Notes: generated by a model not told the origin, from the letters alone. A stretch of 13,305 nt of DNA from Gammaproteobacteria bacterium (GCA_002694945.1 NZNP01000066.1:18070-31374); one strand, 5' to 3'. Counted from the stretch's first letter, positions 1 to 8,216 are shown. Numbers and translations: made by a program.

Positions 1-143
1 GTCATAATGATCGGACAACAACATACCTGACAATCTTCGATATATTCTTCACCAGAATCCGATGTATCCACGAGAATGTTCAGGATTACACCGCAATACG
101 GGCATTGGACACGTGCCTCAAATACTTCCGCGCCGAATTGCAC
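1..143 (-). CDS. CPXCG motif-containing cysteine-rich protein (partial, C-terminus beyond left edge)
   Basis: Forty-seven codons are visible before the window ends. They contain CPYCG (residues 14-18) and, after the acidic stretch GEEYIEDCQ, a second cysteine cluster CQVCCCP (38-44). This two-knuckle layout is that of the Cys_rich_CPXG family (about 60-65 residues), small presumed zinc-binding proteins of unknown role. The reading frame has a stop just upstream, then adjacent TTG (146) and GTG (143) codons. An AGGAG lies 5 and 8 bases ahead of them respectively, so the start is non-ATG. GTG is preferred and TTG is possible. The third cysteine in CCC, where many relatives have CCR or CCQ, is mildly unusual. 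It lies 137 bases downstream of the ABM-fold gene on the same strand. Family assignment is by motif recognition; the function is unknown. Confidence 0.82.
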   Translation of the reverse strand, partial: MQFGAEVFEARVQCPYCGVILNILVDTSDSGEEYIEDCQVCCCPIIM

Positions 144-279
144 CAATCATTCTCCTGTTCTCACTTTACTATTCTTTTCGCTTATCACTTTGGATTTAAC
201 TCAATCTATCCTCAATTCTGGTGGTTAGAACGACCCTCTAGCGAAGCGCAGATTCACTCCGTAAAAAAATTCCATAAGG

Positions 280-987
280 CTATTTCCAGAGAAACCCTTG
301 TCCTGTAGTTAAGTAGCTTAGAGCAAACCGTCTGTCTCGATTAATATCCTCTAGAACAGGCTGAAGTTCTATATGGCGCGGATCGTCTCGGTGCTTGAGC
401 ATCGCAGCTTCATTTCGAAAAGCAGCAACAAAAATCAGGTCACCAACCCTTATATCAGGTCCACGATCCGCATCCCGCTGCGCAATACAACCATTGTAAA
501 TCAAGGTATCGGGTTCTGACGTTCGACAGTAATTTGCATGCTGCTGCGTCACTTCAATATAGCGCTCTCGAGATGCACTATCGGGAAAACGTGTGCCCAA
601 GATACTAATAATCACATCCTTGTCTTGCATAGGACCGGCATCACCTCTATCCCACCAACCATAATTATCAATGTCGCTGAATAGATTACTCATGACTCTC
701 CGACGTGTCATTTGACGCCCGCCCATGACTTCGTTCAAGGTCTTATGCGCGTCTCGATTGATATGCGCATCGATACTTTCCTGACCATTGCTGTAACGCT
801 CAAAGATCAGAACCTGGTTAGGTGATTCCCGGGACAGAGCAGCTGCGTAAGCTTTTGTTTCCGGCTCACCCTGCAAGGCGTCTTCGCTTCGAGTCTGCCA
901 AACAGACAACCATTCCGCTACGCTGACGCTCGATGTATCAACTTCGAACTCAACCAAAGCAGTTACTGGTGATTGATCATTGGTCAT
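280..987 (-). CDS. Two-domain ABM-fold (antibiotic biosynthesis monooxygenase-like) protein
   Basis: A 235-residue protein without signal peptide or membrane segment. It has two repeats of the dimeric alpha/beta-barrel (ABM) type. The first covers about residues 9-100, with ETKAYAAAL, then VLIFERYSNGQESIDAHI and a conserved-looking H near 81. The second covers about 125-227, with SEPDTLIYNGC, then GDLIFVAAFRNEAAMLKH. The family holds cofactor-free monooxygenases, heme-degrading enzymes and other small-molecule binders. Single-domain members are about 100 residues, so this is an internal duplication and may act as a pseudo-dimer. The ATG start is supported by GGAAAG five bases upstream. It is divergent from the CmcJ-like oxygenase with about 100 bases between them, which hints at shared control. 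Substrate and chemistry cannot be told; a binding or isomerase role is as likely as oxygenation. Confidence 0.8.
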   Translation of the reverse strand: MTNDQSPVTALVEFEVDTSSVSVAEWLSVWQTRSEDALQGEPETKAYAAALSRESPNQVLIFERYSNGQESIDAHINRDAHKTLNEVMGGRQMTRRRVMSNLFSDIDNYGWWDRGDAGPMQDKDVIISILGTRFPDSASRERYIEVTQQHANYCRTSEPDTLIYNGCIAQRDADRGPDIRVGDLIFVAAFRNEAAMLKHRDDPRHIELQPVLEDINRDRRFALSYLTTGQGFLWK

Positions 988-1091
988 GTTCTTTCCAAAC
1001 TCTATATTCTGCCAACTACAACAGTTACTCTAGCTCATTACACTGGTAAATGTTCGTCGACAAGATGTTCAAACAAAAGACGAGAGAATAT

Positions 1092-1901
1092 ATGAATTTT
1101 ACAGGCTCTCTCAATTACGCTGGCACCACCGACGGCGCATCGACCCAGATGGGCATCAGTACAGCTATTACTGATGCTCGCCCTCTTTTCGATAAAGCCA
1201 TATCTGACTCGTCACACGAAATCTTACTAAATGGTCGAGGCTTTCTGCTGGTCGATGCTCCTTCTAAAGTCGTTGACTGGACAAACACCAACGAAGTTTC
1301 CAACATCTATTACGAAGAGGCTCAACGTCTAGCTCATCGGCTAATGCCGAAGTTCAACTTTGAACCGATAAATAGCCACACTTTCAGAAGCGAAAATATT
1401 AAAGAGCATTACTGGAATGAGGGCATCCAATATGGACCGTGTGCTGAATTCGTGCACAACGATTACGCCGATACTCTGTCTGAGGACAAAAAGACCATCG
1501 AACAGTCGTTTCCAGAAATTATGGGCATGGCAACCGAGAAACGGGTGATAGGGATTAATATCTGGCGCTCAGTTACCGACGATCCTCTGGAGCGATATCC
1601 GCTAGCGGTTTGCGACCGAACTTCTATCGACCCAGACGATCTGGTTTATTCATTGAATGTCAATGCACCTGAACCGTTCAATGCACACTATTGCCTGCCC
1701 AATCCTCAACAGCAGTGGTATTACTACTCGCAGATGACCAATTCTGAGGCATTGGTCTTTACGACCTATGACTCTCATCCTACGGACGGACATTTGTTTA
1801 AACCGACTTTACACACTGCGGTCTCTATCCCCGGCAGCGAAAATGGCAGGCCCAGAGTGAGCATTGAAGTGCGATTTTTCGGCACGACAGACCGAAACTA
1901 A
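1092..1901 (+). CDS. CmcJ/NvfI-family oxidoreductase (putative non-heme iron oxygenase)
   Basis: A 269-residue protein numbered from the ATG at 1092. Family landmarks are clear: FVHNDYAD (120-127) supplies an HxD pair (H122, D124), GINIWRS (154-160) and PLAVCD (170-175) follow, then WYYYSQM and TTYDS. H241 in LHTAV is the likely third iron ligand, and the end reads RPRVSIEVRFFG with R261. The family includes CmcJ (cephamycin C-7 methoxylation), fungal NvfI (an Fe(II)/2-oxoglutarate endoperoxidase) and AsaB. The HxD...H plus Arg pattern fits such chemistry. The frame is open from an ATG at 1050, but that start has no ribosome site; GAGAG lies just ahead of 1092 and the protein then begins close to the usual family N-terminus. 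It converges on the amidohydrolase gene with 50 bases between. Family is confident; the substrate is unknown. Confidence 0.88.
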   Translation: MNFTGSLNYAGTTDGASTQMGISTAITDARPLFDKAISDSSHEILLNGRGFLLVDAPSKVVDWTNTNEVSNIYYEEAQRLAHRLMPKFNFEPINSHTFRSENIKEHYWNEGIQYGPCAEFVHNDYADTLSEDKKTIEQSFPEIMGMATEKRVIGINIWRSVTDDPLERYPLAVCDRTSIDPDDLVYSLNVNAPEPFNAHYCLPNPQQQWYYYSQMTNSEALVFTTYDSHPTDGHLFKPTLHTAVSIPGSENGRPRVSIEVRFFGTTDRN

Positions 1902-1951
1902 AAGACAGCATATAAAAACACCAACAGGACAGCTAATCCAACATTCCTGCA

Positions 1952-3091
1952 CTAAAGTTGGAAAAGAGCACGAGCATTTTCACCCATCACAAGTTTTCGC
2001 CGATCTGGCGACATGGGAGCAAGTGCCTCATTCACTTCCTGCATGGCAGTCATATGCGAATCAACATGAGGGTAATCCGAGCCCCAAAGAAACTTATCCT
2101 CTCCAACCAAGTCACATTGCGCGTCGATACTCGCCTCGCTGGGGTCCATAACAAACCAAAAGTTTTCACGGATGTATTCACTGGGCGGGCGCGATAAACA
2201 GCTGGTTTTTTTGAAGCGCTCATATTTCTCGTCCAACCGATCCATCAGGTACCTGACATAACCGGCGCCAGATTCAACGATGGCCACTTTCAATTTCGGA
2301 TGTCTCTCGAACAAACCATCGCATACTAACGCAGCGACTGCAGGGATCAATTGCATTGTTCCCCCCAAGCCAAAAGAAAAGACTGTATCAGGGCTCTCTT
2401 TAGTGATATCCCACCACTGCGTGTTCGATAGATTAACAACGCGGTTGAATCGAACAATAAGGTGTATGCAGACTGGGAGATTAGCCTCCGTCATAAGTTT
2501 CCAGATAGGATCAAAATCCGGGTGAGAGGGGCGTTTGCCGCCAACTGGTTCCGGCGCCATGAACATCCCTTTGAACCCTATATCTAAACATCGCTTGAGT
2601 TCTTTGTACGCCAGATTCACATCATAAAGTGGTACATGCGCAACTGGCAGAATGCGATCCAATGCCGGGCGGGCAAAATCCCACTGCCAGTTGTTATAGG
2701 CCCGCGCATAAGCCATTGCCAGTTCCGCGTCGTCCTCTTTATCCCAAAGAATGCCGATAGTCGGGAAGACCAAACCTTTATCCACACCCCATTCATCTAA
2801 CAATCTGACGCGGGCATCCGTGTCATAAGAAGCTTTAGGACAACCATCCATGTATGTAAGGTTCGTATCGGTAAAGGTACTAACGGCATCGTGCTCCGCT
2901 CCGCCCAAAGCCGCGAGTCGGCCTTTAAGAAGCACCTCATTATCCACCAATAAGACTTCTTCACCATCCTTGTCACGATCTATACGGATAGCTCGATCCC
3001 GGTATTTTGGTTCCAGGTAATTAACCCAAAGGTCTGGAGGCTCCATCACATGTGAGTCCATATCCACGACCAGTGACTGGTTTGACGTCAT
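1952..3091 (-). CDS. Amidohydrolase-2 family metal-dependent hydrolase/decarboxylase
   Basis: A 379-residue TIM-barrel protein of the amidohydrolase_2 group (the ACMSD-like, COG2159 type). It has the first-strand motif VDMDSH (D12, H14), H210 in PVCIHL, E273 in VAIVESGAG, and D339 in FLWGSDYPH near the C-terminus, the expected metal-ligand and acid/base positions. Members hydrolyse C-N or C-O bonds or perform non-oxidative decarboxylation of aromatic or enol acids; many sit in catabolic clusters beside P450s and acyl-CoA enzymes. There is no signal peptide, so it is cytoplasmic. The ATG start overlaps the P450 stop (ATGA), and AGGAG lies eight bases upstream inside the P450 end, so the two are translationally coupled and in one transcript. 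Exact reaction unknown. Confidence 0.9.
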   Translation of the reverse strand: MTSNQSLVVDMDSHVMEPPDLWVNYLEPKYRDRAIRIDRDKDGEEVLLVDNEVLLKGRLAALGGAEHDAVSTFTDTNLTYMDGCPKASYDTDARVRLLDEWGVDKGLVFPTIGILWDKEDDAELAMAYARAYNNWQWDFARPALDRILPVAHVPLYDVNLAYKELKRCLDIGFKGMFMAPEPVGGKRPSHPDFDPIWKLMTEANLPVCIHLIVRFNRVVNLSNTQWWDITKESPDTVFSFGLGGTMQLIPAVAALVCDGLFERHPKLKVAIVESGAGYVRYLMDRLDEKYERFKKTSCLSRPPSEYIRENFWFVMDPSEASIDAQCDLVGEDKFLWGSDYPHVDSHMTAMQEVNEALAPMSPDRRKLVMGENARALFQL

Positions 3092-4386
3092 TTACTTGCT
3101 CCTGCGGTCGATACTTTTACCAATAGTTCTTCATGGCCTCGAAAAAAAGTACTCGAACCCCATCGCGGGTTCGTATTAACCAACGACATAGAATCGTAAC
3201 GCTTGAAAATTTCCTCAAATGCGACCTTGGCCTCCAGTCGCGCCAACGATGCACCGATACAAAGGTGAATACCATACCCAAAGGCTACCTGTTTAGCAGC
3301 CTGACGCATCACATTAAACTCGTCAGGCTTTTGATTCACGCTAGGGTCACGATTTGCGCCCGCAATCGAAACGAACACTAGTTGGCCGCGTTTAAATCGA
3401 TGCCCATGGAATTCCATGTCTTCGAGCACAAAGCGCCGGGTAGCTTGGACCGGTGGTTCAAAACGTAACATTTCTTCGATCGCATTCGGAATCTTTGCAA
3501 TATTCTGCCTCAACCAAGCTTGTTGCTCAGGATACTGCAAGAGCAGATATAAACCATTACCGATTAGCCGAGTAGTCGTCTCATGACCAGCCAGAAGAAG
3601 GAGTACGCAAGTGTTATACAACTCGGGACCATTTAATCGATCACCTTCCTCTTCCGCTGCAATTAATCGAGACATGAGGTCATTACCGGGCTCTTTTTTT
3701 TTGCTCTGGGCAACTATTCGAAAGTAGTCATACAACGCTGAATTAGCTTTGACCGATCTCTCTATCAACTCAGGATCTATCGTAGAAACCCCCAGCATCA
3801 ACTCTTCTGCCCAATTCATGAACTGTGCATGATCAGACCGAGGTAAACCAAGCATTTCCGCGATCACAATTGCCGGCAGGGGTTTTGCGAGCGCTGCGAC
3901 AAAATCGATCTCTGCCTCATTACCACAACTATCCAGATTATCATCAACCAGTTTCCTAATACGCGGCTCTAGCGACTGTATGAACTTGTGGACAAATCCC
4001 TGCTGCGCCAGTCGACGAACTCTGGTGTGATCAGGAGGATCCAAGTCCAGCATGCTCGGATTTCGAAATCGCTCCAGCCGTTCTTCGCTCATGGTTCGCG
4101 TCAGCTCTGCAACCCGTTCAGGAAATGGCAAGACGCTTGCGCCGAAGCTTTTACTGCGGAGTATTTCCTGAACTAGATCAAATTCAGTAACCCACCAGGC
4201 ACGCCAAGTCTGGGAATAATGGACCGGCGCATTAGCACGCAGATTTGAATGAAACCGATAAGGGTCTTTAAATACAGCGGGTGATAAGGGGTTTAAAGAT
4301 ACTCCATAACGAAGCTGTTCATACCCAGACATGAGATGCACATAACTTTGACCCACCAGCAAACCCAATCTCTGTTTCAACTTCAT
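3088..4386 (-). CDS. Cytochrome P450
   Basis: A soluble bacterial class I P450 of 432 residues, of usual length. Numbered from the ATG at 4386: the region LDPPDHTRVRRL (about 115-126) before the C helix, I-helix AGHETT (266-271) with the oxygen-activating acid/Thr pair, K-helix ExxR (E305-R308, EMLR), and heme loop FGYGIHLCIG with proximal Cys376. No N-terminal membrane anchor is present. It would need a ferredoxin and reductase, neither of which is in the window. An in-frame TTG at 4407 would add seven residues, but the ATG has CAGG seven bases upstream, so ATG is preferred. It is the first gene of a two-gene unit with the amidohydrolase. Family certain; substrate unknown, though terpenoid or steroid hydroxylation would fit the neighbours. 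Confidence 0.95.
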   Translation of the reverse strand: MKLKQRLGLLVGQSYVHLMSGYEQLRYGVSLNPLSPAVFKDPYRFHSNLRANAPVHYSQTWRAWWVTEFDLVQEILRSKSFGASVLPFPERVAELTRTMSEERLERFRNPSMLDLDPPDHTRVRRLAQQGFVHKFIQSLEPRIRKLVDDNLDSCGNEAEIDFVAALAKPLPAIVIAEMLGLPRSDHAQFMNWAEELMLGVSTIDPELIERSVKANSALYDYFRIVAQSKKKEPGNDLMSRLIAAEEEGDRLNGPELYNTCVLLLLAGHETTTRLIGNGLYLLLQYPEQQAWLRQNIAKIPNAIEEMLRFEPPVQATRRFVLEDMEFHGHRFKRGQLVFVSIAGANRDPSVNQKPDEFNVMRQAAKQVAFGYGIHLCIGASLARLEAKVAFEEIFKRYDSMSLVNTNPRWGSSTFFRGHEELLVKVSTAGASK

Positions 4387-4587
4387 CGTTTTACCTGTTC
4401 TTTCCAATCAGAAGGGTAGCTATCTCCAGATACCCAAATAAAGATAAAGCTCTATCGTACTATGTCTACCAGTACTAATCCTTGAGAGACTTCGGCAAAT
4501 ATTTTGTTACGCCTGCCGATACAATTTAACCTCGCGACCGGTACGGTTACTTCGGTATGATGACTGCTTTCTAAAAGGAACACTAAA
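4387..4587. promoter_or_regulatory. Divergent P450/LLM intergenic region with candidate operator palindromes
   Basis: This 201-base non-coding stretch separates the P450 and LLM starts and should carry both promoters. Two inverted repeats stand out. GTACT at 4457-4461 and AGTAC at 4471-4475 are separated by 9 bases, a spacing seen for repressor half-sites. A region at 4414-4435 pairs GGG/CCC around TATCT-CC-AGATA, close to the P450 ribosome site. Neither is statistically strong, and no clear -35/-10 pair was found on either strand. Confidence 0.25.
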
Positions 4588-5475
4588 ATGAAAGTAGGTT
4601 TGGCATTTGGTAGCAGCATTGCTGTTGAAGGAAATGACGCCATCGAACTCTGCAGGGTCGCAGAAGAATGTGGATTCGAATCAGTCTGGGGAGGAGAACA
4701 TGTCATTCTGCCTGACACAATCCTATCAAAGTATCCTTACACCGAGGATGGCAAGATACCCGCTGAACCTGATACACCAATTCCCGACCCACTAATCTGG
4801 CTCGCCTACATAGCCGCCGCAGCCCCTACTTTGCGCCTTGGAACCTGCATCCTAATTGTGCCGCAGCGAAACCCGCTAGTTCTTGCTAAAGAACTAGCGA
4901 CTCTGGATCGACTGTCGGGTGGCCGTGTAGAACTTGGCCTGGGCGTCGGTTGGCTGCAGGAAGAATTTGAAGCTCTGGGCATTCCTTGGGAGCGTCGAGG
5001 GGCTAGGAACGACGAATATATTGCGGCCATGCGTGCACTCTGGTCTGGTCCACATGCCGAGTTCCATGGAAATTTTGTTGATTTCGATCCAGCGACTTGC
5101 AGCCCCAGGCCGATCAACGGCGATATTCCAATTATTGTGGGTGGAGACTCAGAGGCTGCTCTCCGACGCGCAGTCAAGATCGCCGACGGTTACTTTCCGG
5201 GCGAAGGAGACGCCGAAGCCTTGGGTAAACTACTGAGACGTTTGGAACTAACTGCCGAAGCCAATGATCGCGACCCAAAGACAATAGAAATAAGCGCAAT
5301 TTTCGGAGCACAAATGATGGACCCTGCCAACGGGGTAGAGCAGATGGCGTCTATTGGCGTTGATCGCATCATGGTTCCAGCTTTCTTCTTTGCGGGACCC
5401 GAGGGATTAGACAACCTCAGAAAATTCGCTGAACAAATTATGCCAGTTGCACGTGAGATGACAGAAGCAGGATGA
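4588..5475 (+). CDS. LLM-class flavin-dependent oxidoreductase (probable F420-dependent, TIGR03619-like)
   Basis: A 295-residue bacterial-luciferase-like TIM barrel of typical length. Visible landmarks: MKVGLAFG at the first strand, VWGGEHV (33-39), LRLGTCILIVPQRNPL (82-97), the stretch DRLSGGRVELGLGVGWL (107-123) that borders the coenzyme pocket, and a later PIIVGG (181-186). These match the family usually annotated as F420-dependent oxidoreductase; an FMN-using member cannot be excluded by sequence. AGGA eight bases ahead of the ATG supports the start. It stands alone on the plus strand, divergent from the P450 and convergent with the tandem CoA-transferase, with its stop inside the left arm of a long inverted repeat. 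A second intact LLM gene and an LLM remnant lie in the same window. Confidence 0.9.
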   Translation: MKVGLAFGSSIAVEGNDAIELCRVAEECGFESVWGGEHVILPDTILSKYPYTEDGKIPAEPDTPIPDPLIWLAYIAAAAPTLRLGTCILIVPQRNPLVLAKELATLDRLSGGRVELGLGVGWLQEEFEALGIPWERRGARNDEYIAAMRALWSGPHAEFHGNFVDFDPATCSPRPINGDIPIIVGGDSEAALRRAVKIADGYFPGEGDAEALGKLLRRLELTAEANDRDPKTIEISAIFGAQMMDPANGVEQMASIGVDRIMVPAFFFAGPEGLDNLRKFAEQIMPVAREMTEAG

Positions 5476-5529
5476 TGACTCCTATCTAGGCAGCATAACT
5501 CCTGCTCAAAGCAGGAACTAGAGTCATCA
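5473..5529. terminator. Candidate bidirectional terminator between convergent genes
   Basis: Nine-base arms TGATGACTC (5473-5481) and GAGTCATCA (5521-5529) are perfect inverted repeats. They enclose a second hairpin, TCCTGCT-CAA-AGCAGGA (5500-5516). The structure fills the gap between the LLM stop (its TGA is in the left arm) and the tandem CoA-transferase stop at 5541. There is no U-tract on either strand, so intrinsic termination is unproven; RNA end protection is an alternative. Confidence 0.5.
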
Positions 5530-5540
5530 CAGAGTTAATA

Positions 5541-7970
5541 TTAGTTGATCGCGCCGCTAGCATAAGCGGCAGCGATCTCTTCATCTGAAAATTCCAACAT
5601 CCGACTCAACACTTCAAAACTGTGCTCGCCAAGCATAGGAGCTGGGCTTCGGGGCCCGTTGTCATAGTTAGAGATTTTGTATTGATGCCCGGTATACGGG
5701 ATATTACCCATGACCGGATGTTCCATATAGCGATAAAAATGACGATGCATATTTTGCGGATCCTTGAGTAAATCGCTGCTTTGCTGTACGACGCCCGAAG
5801 GAATACCTTTCGCCTGCAAACGTGCCATCAAATCATAGGCATTGTGCTGATTTGTCCACGCAGAGATTATCTCATCGATTTCATTATGAGAGGCGAGACG
5901 AGCCTCATGGCTACTAAAGCGGTCTTCCAATTCCGGCTTACCCATCTCCGCACAAAGGCTCGCCCATTGCATCTCTGTATCGATAGCAATCGCACACCAT
6001 CGATCCTCCTCGTCGCATAGATAAGCCCCTTGTGGCGCGAAAAACCTCGAACGATTACCATCTCTGGTCGCCGAAACACCATTAAGCTGAAGGTCCATCA
6101 GTTCAGGTCCCAGAAAATGCAATGCAGTTTCAATCTGAGCCACATCAAGATAACAGCCGTCCCCTGTCCGACGGCGGTGATCGATGGCTGAAGCAAGCAG
6201 AGTAGAAATGAACCGCGGCGCTATAGTATCTGTGTACGCAACCCAGGGTCCACTGGGACCAACATCCTGCCAGCCGGTAACCTCATAAAAGCCAGCTATT
6301 GCACCAGCATGATAACCATAACCTGCAAGCTGAGATGCAGGTCCTGTCTGGCCCATCAAACAAGTACTGACCATAATCACTTGCGGATTAATTACTCTGA
6401 TGTCCTCATATCCTAAACCCATCCGCTCAATAGCTCCGGGGGCAAAACTCTCAACAACAATATCGGCTTTCTCAATTAATCGACGGGCTATTGCTATTGC
6501 TTCAGGGTTTTTCATATCCAAGGCAATACTGTACTTCGAGGTATTGAAATCACCATAGAACTGAGAACGATCTATACCTGGCTCCATATCTTTGAAAGGA
6601 GCACCACCTCGCAAGACATCCGGTCGCATTACAGATTCGATTCTGACAACCTCAGCTCCATGATCTGCCAGGTACTTGGTTGAAATAGGCCCGACACCGA
6701 CCCAGGAGAAATCAACTACAGTAATTCCTGCAAATGGCAATTTGTCTCCGGAATCTGAAGTCACTGGCTGATAAAAAACTTCTCTAAACTCCTGTCTTAT
6801 TTCTACGGTATGTTCACCCAAGCGCGGAGGCGGTCTTCGTATCGCTAAACTATCGAGGGAAGGCTTGGCCCAGAGCCCTGGAGAATTAACCTTTTGCCCT
6901 GACAACTCTCTTTCGTACCAGTATCCACGGCTCCGCATATGATCAAGAGCAAGGAGCTCATCTAAAGTATTCGCAGGCGCAAGAGAAATACCTCGAGATA
7001 AGCCAAACTCATAAAGCTCAATCTTCGTCCGCGTCGCAAAAAAAGCGTGCAACAATTTAACGCCATCAAGGATCGTGGTGTGATGAGCATCGAGGTCACG
7101 CATGGTTTCGTCATAGGCTAACCAATCCATATCATGCCACTTCGAATCCGCAATACCCTCTTCGATCATTTCCGGCAAACAGCCTGTCAGGACCGCAGAA
7201 CTCGGCAAGGCAATCAACCAACCATCGGCGCAAGGATAAACAAGATCAAAGTCTGCTAACGGGTAGCTCAAACCACAACGTTGAAAATCTGCTCCTTGAA
7301 TAGCGAAAGCACTCATGGCGTTCAACATCGTCCATGTCATAGCATTCTGCGCAGAAAGATCAACGTACTGCGGTAAACCAGTTTTTAGCCGCCGATGATG
7401 TGCCGCCATTGCACCTGAGGCTGCTTCGACCCCAGCGTGACGCCAAACCTGTGGCACAGACACCCTTACAGGGGCACGACCGATTACACCCTGCAGAGCA
7501 ACCGGACCACCCATCGACGCGATTACCAGGTCACTATAGGCGAAATCCGAGTGTGGTCCATCTACCCCAAAAGCCGAAATCTGCACGAAAACAATTTGGG
7601 GATTCAGCTCCACTACCGTCGTGTAGTCCAAACCAAATGTTGAGAGGATCCCGTCAGGTGCAGGCTCGAAGATAAAATGAGACCTAATTATAAGTGAGGT
7701 CAGGGTCTCTCTATCTGAGCCCGACTTTGGGTCAAGGACGATAGATCGTTTATTTCTGTTAAATGCCTGGAAGCTTAGGCTTCGCATGTCTTCGGGCACG
7801 GCTTCATCGGCAAAAGGTGCTACCTGACGAGAAGGACTGCCTTCCGGCGATTCCACTTTGATGACATCTGCCCCCAAATCCCCCATGAGCATTGGACCAA
7901 TTTCACCACGCTCATCAGTGAAGTCCAACACAATATAAGGTGCGAGAAACATATCTGGATGGATTTTCAT
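5541..7970 (-). CDS. Tandem (fused) CaiB/BaiF class III CoA-transferase
   Basis: An 809-residue protein built from two complete family III CoA-transferase domains, each about 400 residues (roughly 8-395 and 411-800). Each half has the GDLGADVIKVE-like nucleotide-binding strand (30-40; AEVVRIES at 439-446), NRNKRSIVLD-like (71-80; TSKYSIALD at 477-485) and a GEHT/GEHS C-terminal motif (385-388; 781-784). The family moves CoA between carboxylic acids through an aspartyl-CoA intermediate. In the first half the catalytic-position Asp is present (D147 in YSDLVIASMGG). In the second half the aligned residue is Gly552 (AGYGYHAGAIAG). So one site may be active and the other structural or regulatory. 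It starts six bases after the LLM remnant's stop and ends the minus-strand operon. Most single family members are about 400 residues; fused relatives exist. Substrate unknown. Confidence 0.92.
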   Translation of the reverse strand: MKIHPDMFLAPYIVLDFTDERGEIGPMLMGDLGADVIKVESPEGSPSRQVAPFADEAVPEDMRSLSFQAFNRNKRSIVLDPKSGSDRETLTSLIIRSHFIFEPAPDGILSTFGLDYTTVVELNPQIVFVQISAFGVDGPHSDFAYSDLVIASMGGPVALQGVIGRAPVRVSVPQVWRHAGVEAASGAMAAHHRRLKTGLPQYVDLSAQNAMTWTMLNAMSAFAIQGADFQRCGLSYPLADFDLVYPCADGWLIALPSSAVLTGCLPEMIEEGIADSKWHDMDWLAYDETMRDLDAHHTTILDGVKLLHAFFATRTKIELYEFGLSRGISLAPANTLDELLALDHMRSRGYWYERELSGQKVNSPGLWAKPSLDSLAIRRPPPRLGEHTVEIRQEFREVFYQPVTSDSGDKLPFAGITVVDFSWVGVGPISTKYLADHGAEVVRIESVMRPDVLRGGAPFKDMEPGIDRSQFYGDFNTSKYSIALDMKNPEAIAIARRLIEKADIVVESFAPGAIERMGLGYEDIRVINPQVIMVSTCLMGQTGPASQLAGYGYHAGAIAGFYEVTGWQDVGPSGPWVAYTDTIAPRFISTLLASAIDHRRRTGDGCYLDVAQIETALHFLGPELMDLQLNGVSATRDGNRSRFFAPQGAYLCDEEDRWCAIAIDTEMQWASLCAEMGKPELEDRFSSHEARLASHNEIDEIISAWTNQHNAYDLMARLQAKGIPSGVVQQSSDLLKDPQNMHRHFYRYMEHPVMGNIPYTGHQYKISNYDNGPRSPAPMLGEHSFEVLSRMLEFSDEEIAAAYASGAIN

Positions 7971-7976
7971 ACTACC

Positions 7977-8216
7977 CTACGTTATTTTTCTTAATATTCT
8001 ATGGGGCGAACAATAAGTATATTGATCAAGATCTAACCAATAAAGCAACCTAAGCGAGAGGGCCACTAAGTTGGGAGTAAATAGCATAAAGCCTCGGCTC
8101 ATCGCCTGGGCCGACCCAATGCCTTCATAGCCTGCAGCCTCTATCTCGATAGCCTGATCAGCTATGGAACGCGGATCAGCACCGTCATCCGGCACAAGCA
8201 GGGCTCCCAGGCGCAT
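7977..8216 (-). pseudogene. Truncated LLM-class oxidoreductase (N-terminal remnant)
   Basis: A 79-codon frame whose first 50 or so residues are a good LLM N-terminus: MRLGALLVPDDGADPRSIA, then ADQAIEIEAAGYEGI and SAQAMSRGFMLFTPN, followed by VALSL. Intact relatives have about 290-340 residues. After residue 55 similarity fades into RLLYWLDLDQYTYC and a stop. A faint echo of the LGTYV..SPHR strand is possible but degraded. The distal 60 bases (7981-8040) are only about 28% GC, unlike the flanks, and no continuation exists in another frame because the tandem CoA-transferase begins six bases on. The ATG shares one base with the upstream stop (TAATG), so the fragment is still in position to be translated by coupling. 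Most likely a deletion remnant; a retained short peptide needed only for coupling is possible. Confidence 0.75.

Noticed and set aside
263..269. Seven-T run on the minus strand just after the ABM-fold gene stop
   Set aside because: No stable stem could be drawn immediately ahead of it, so an intrinsic terminator is not supported.
987..998. The 12-mer TTGGAAAGAACA occurs just ahead of the ABM-fold start and again at 4407-4396 ahead of the P450 ATG
   Set aside because: A handful of 12-base matches is expected by chance in 13.3 kb; similarity is probably just purine-rich ribosome-site sequence.
4806..5177. Minus-strand 123-codon open frame
   Set aside because: It is antisense to the LLM gene and rich in Ser/Arg/Pro as expected for a shadow frame.
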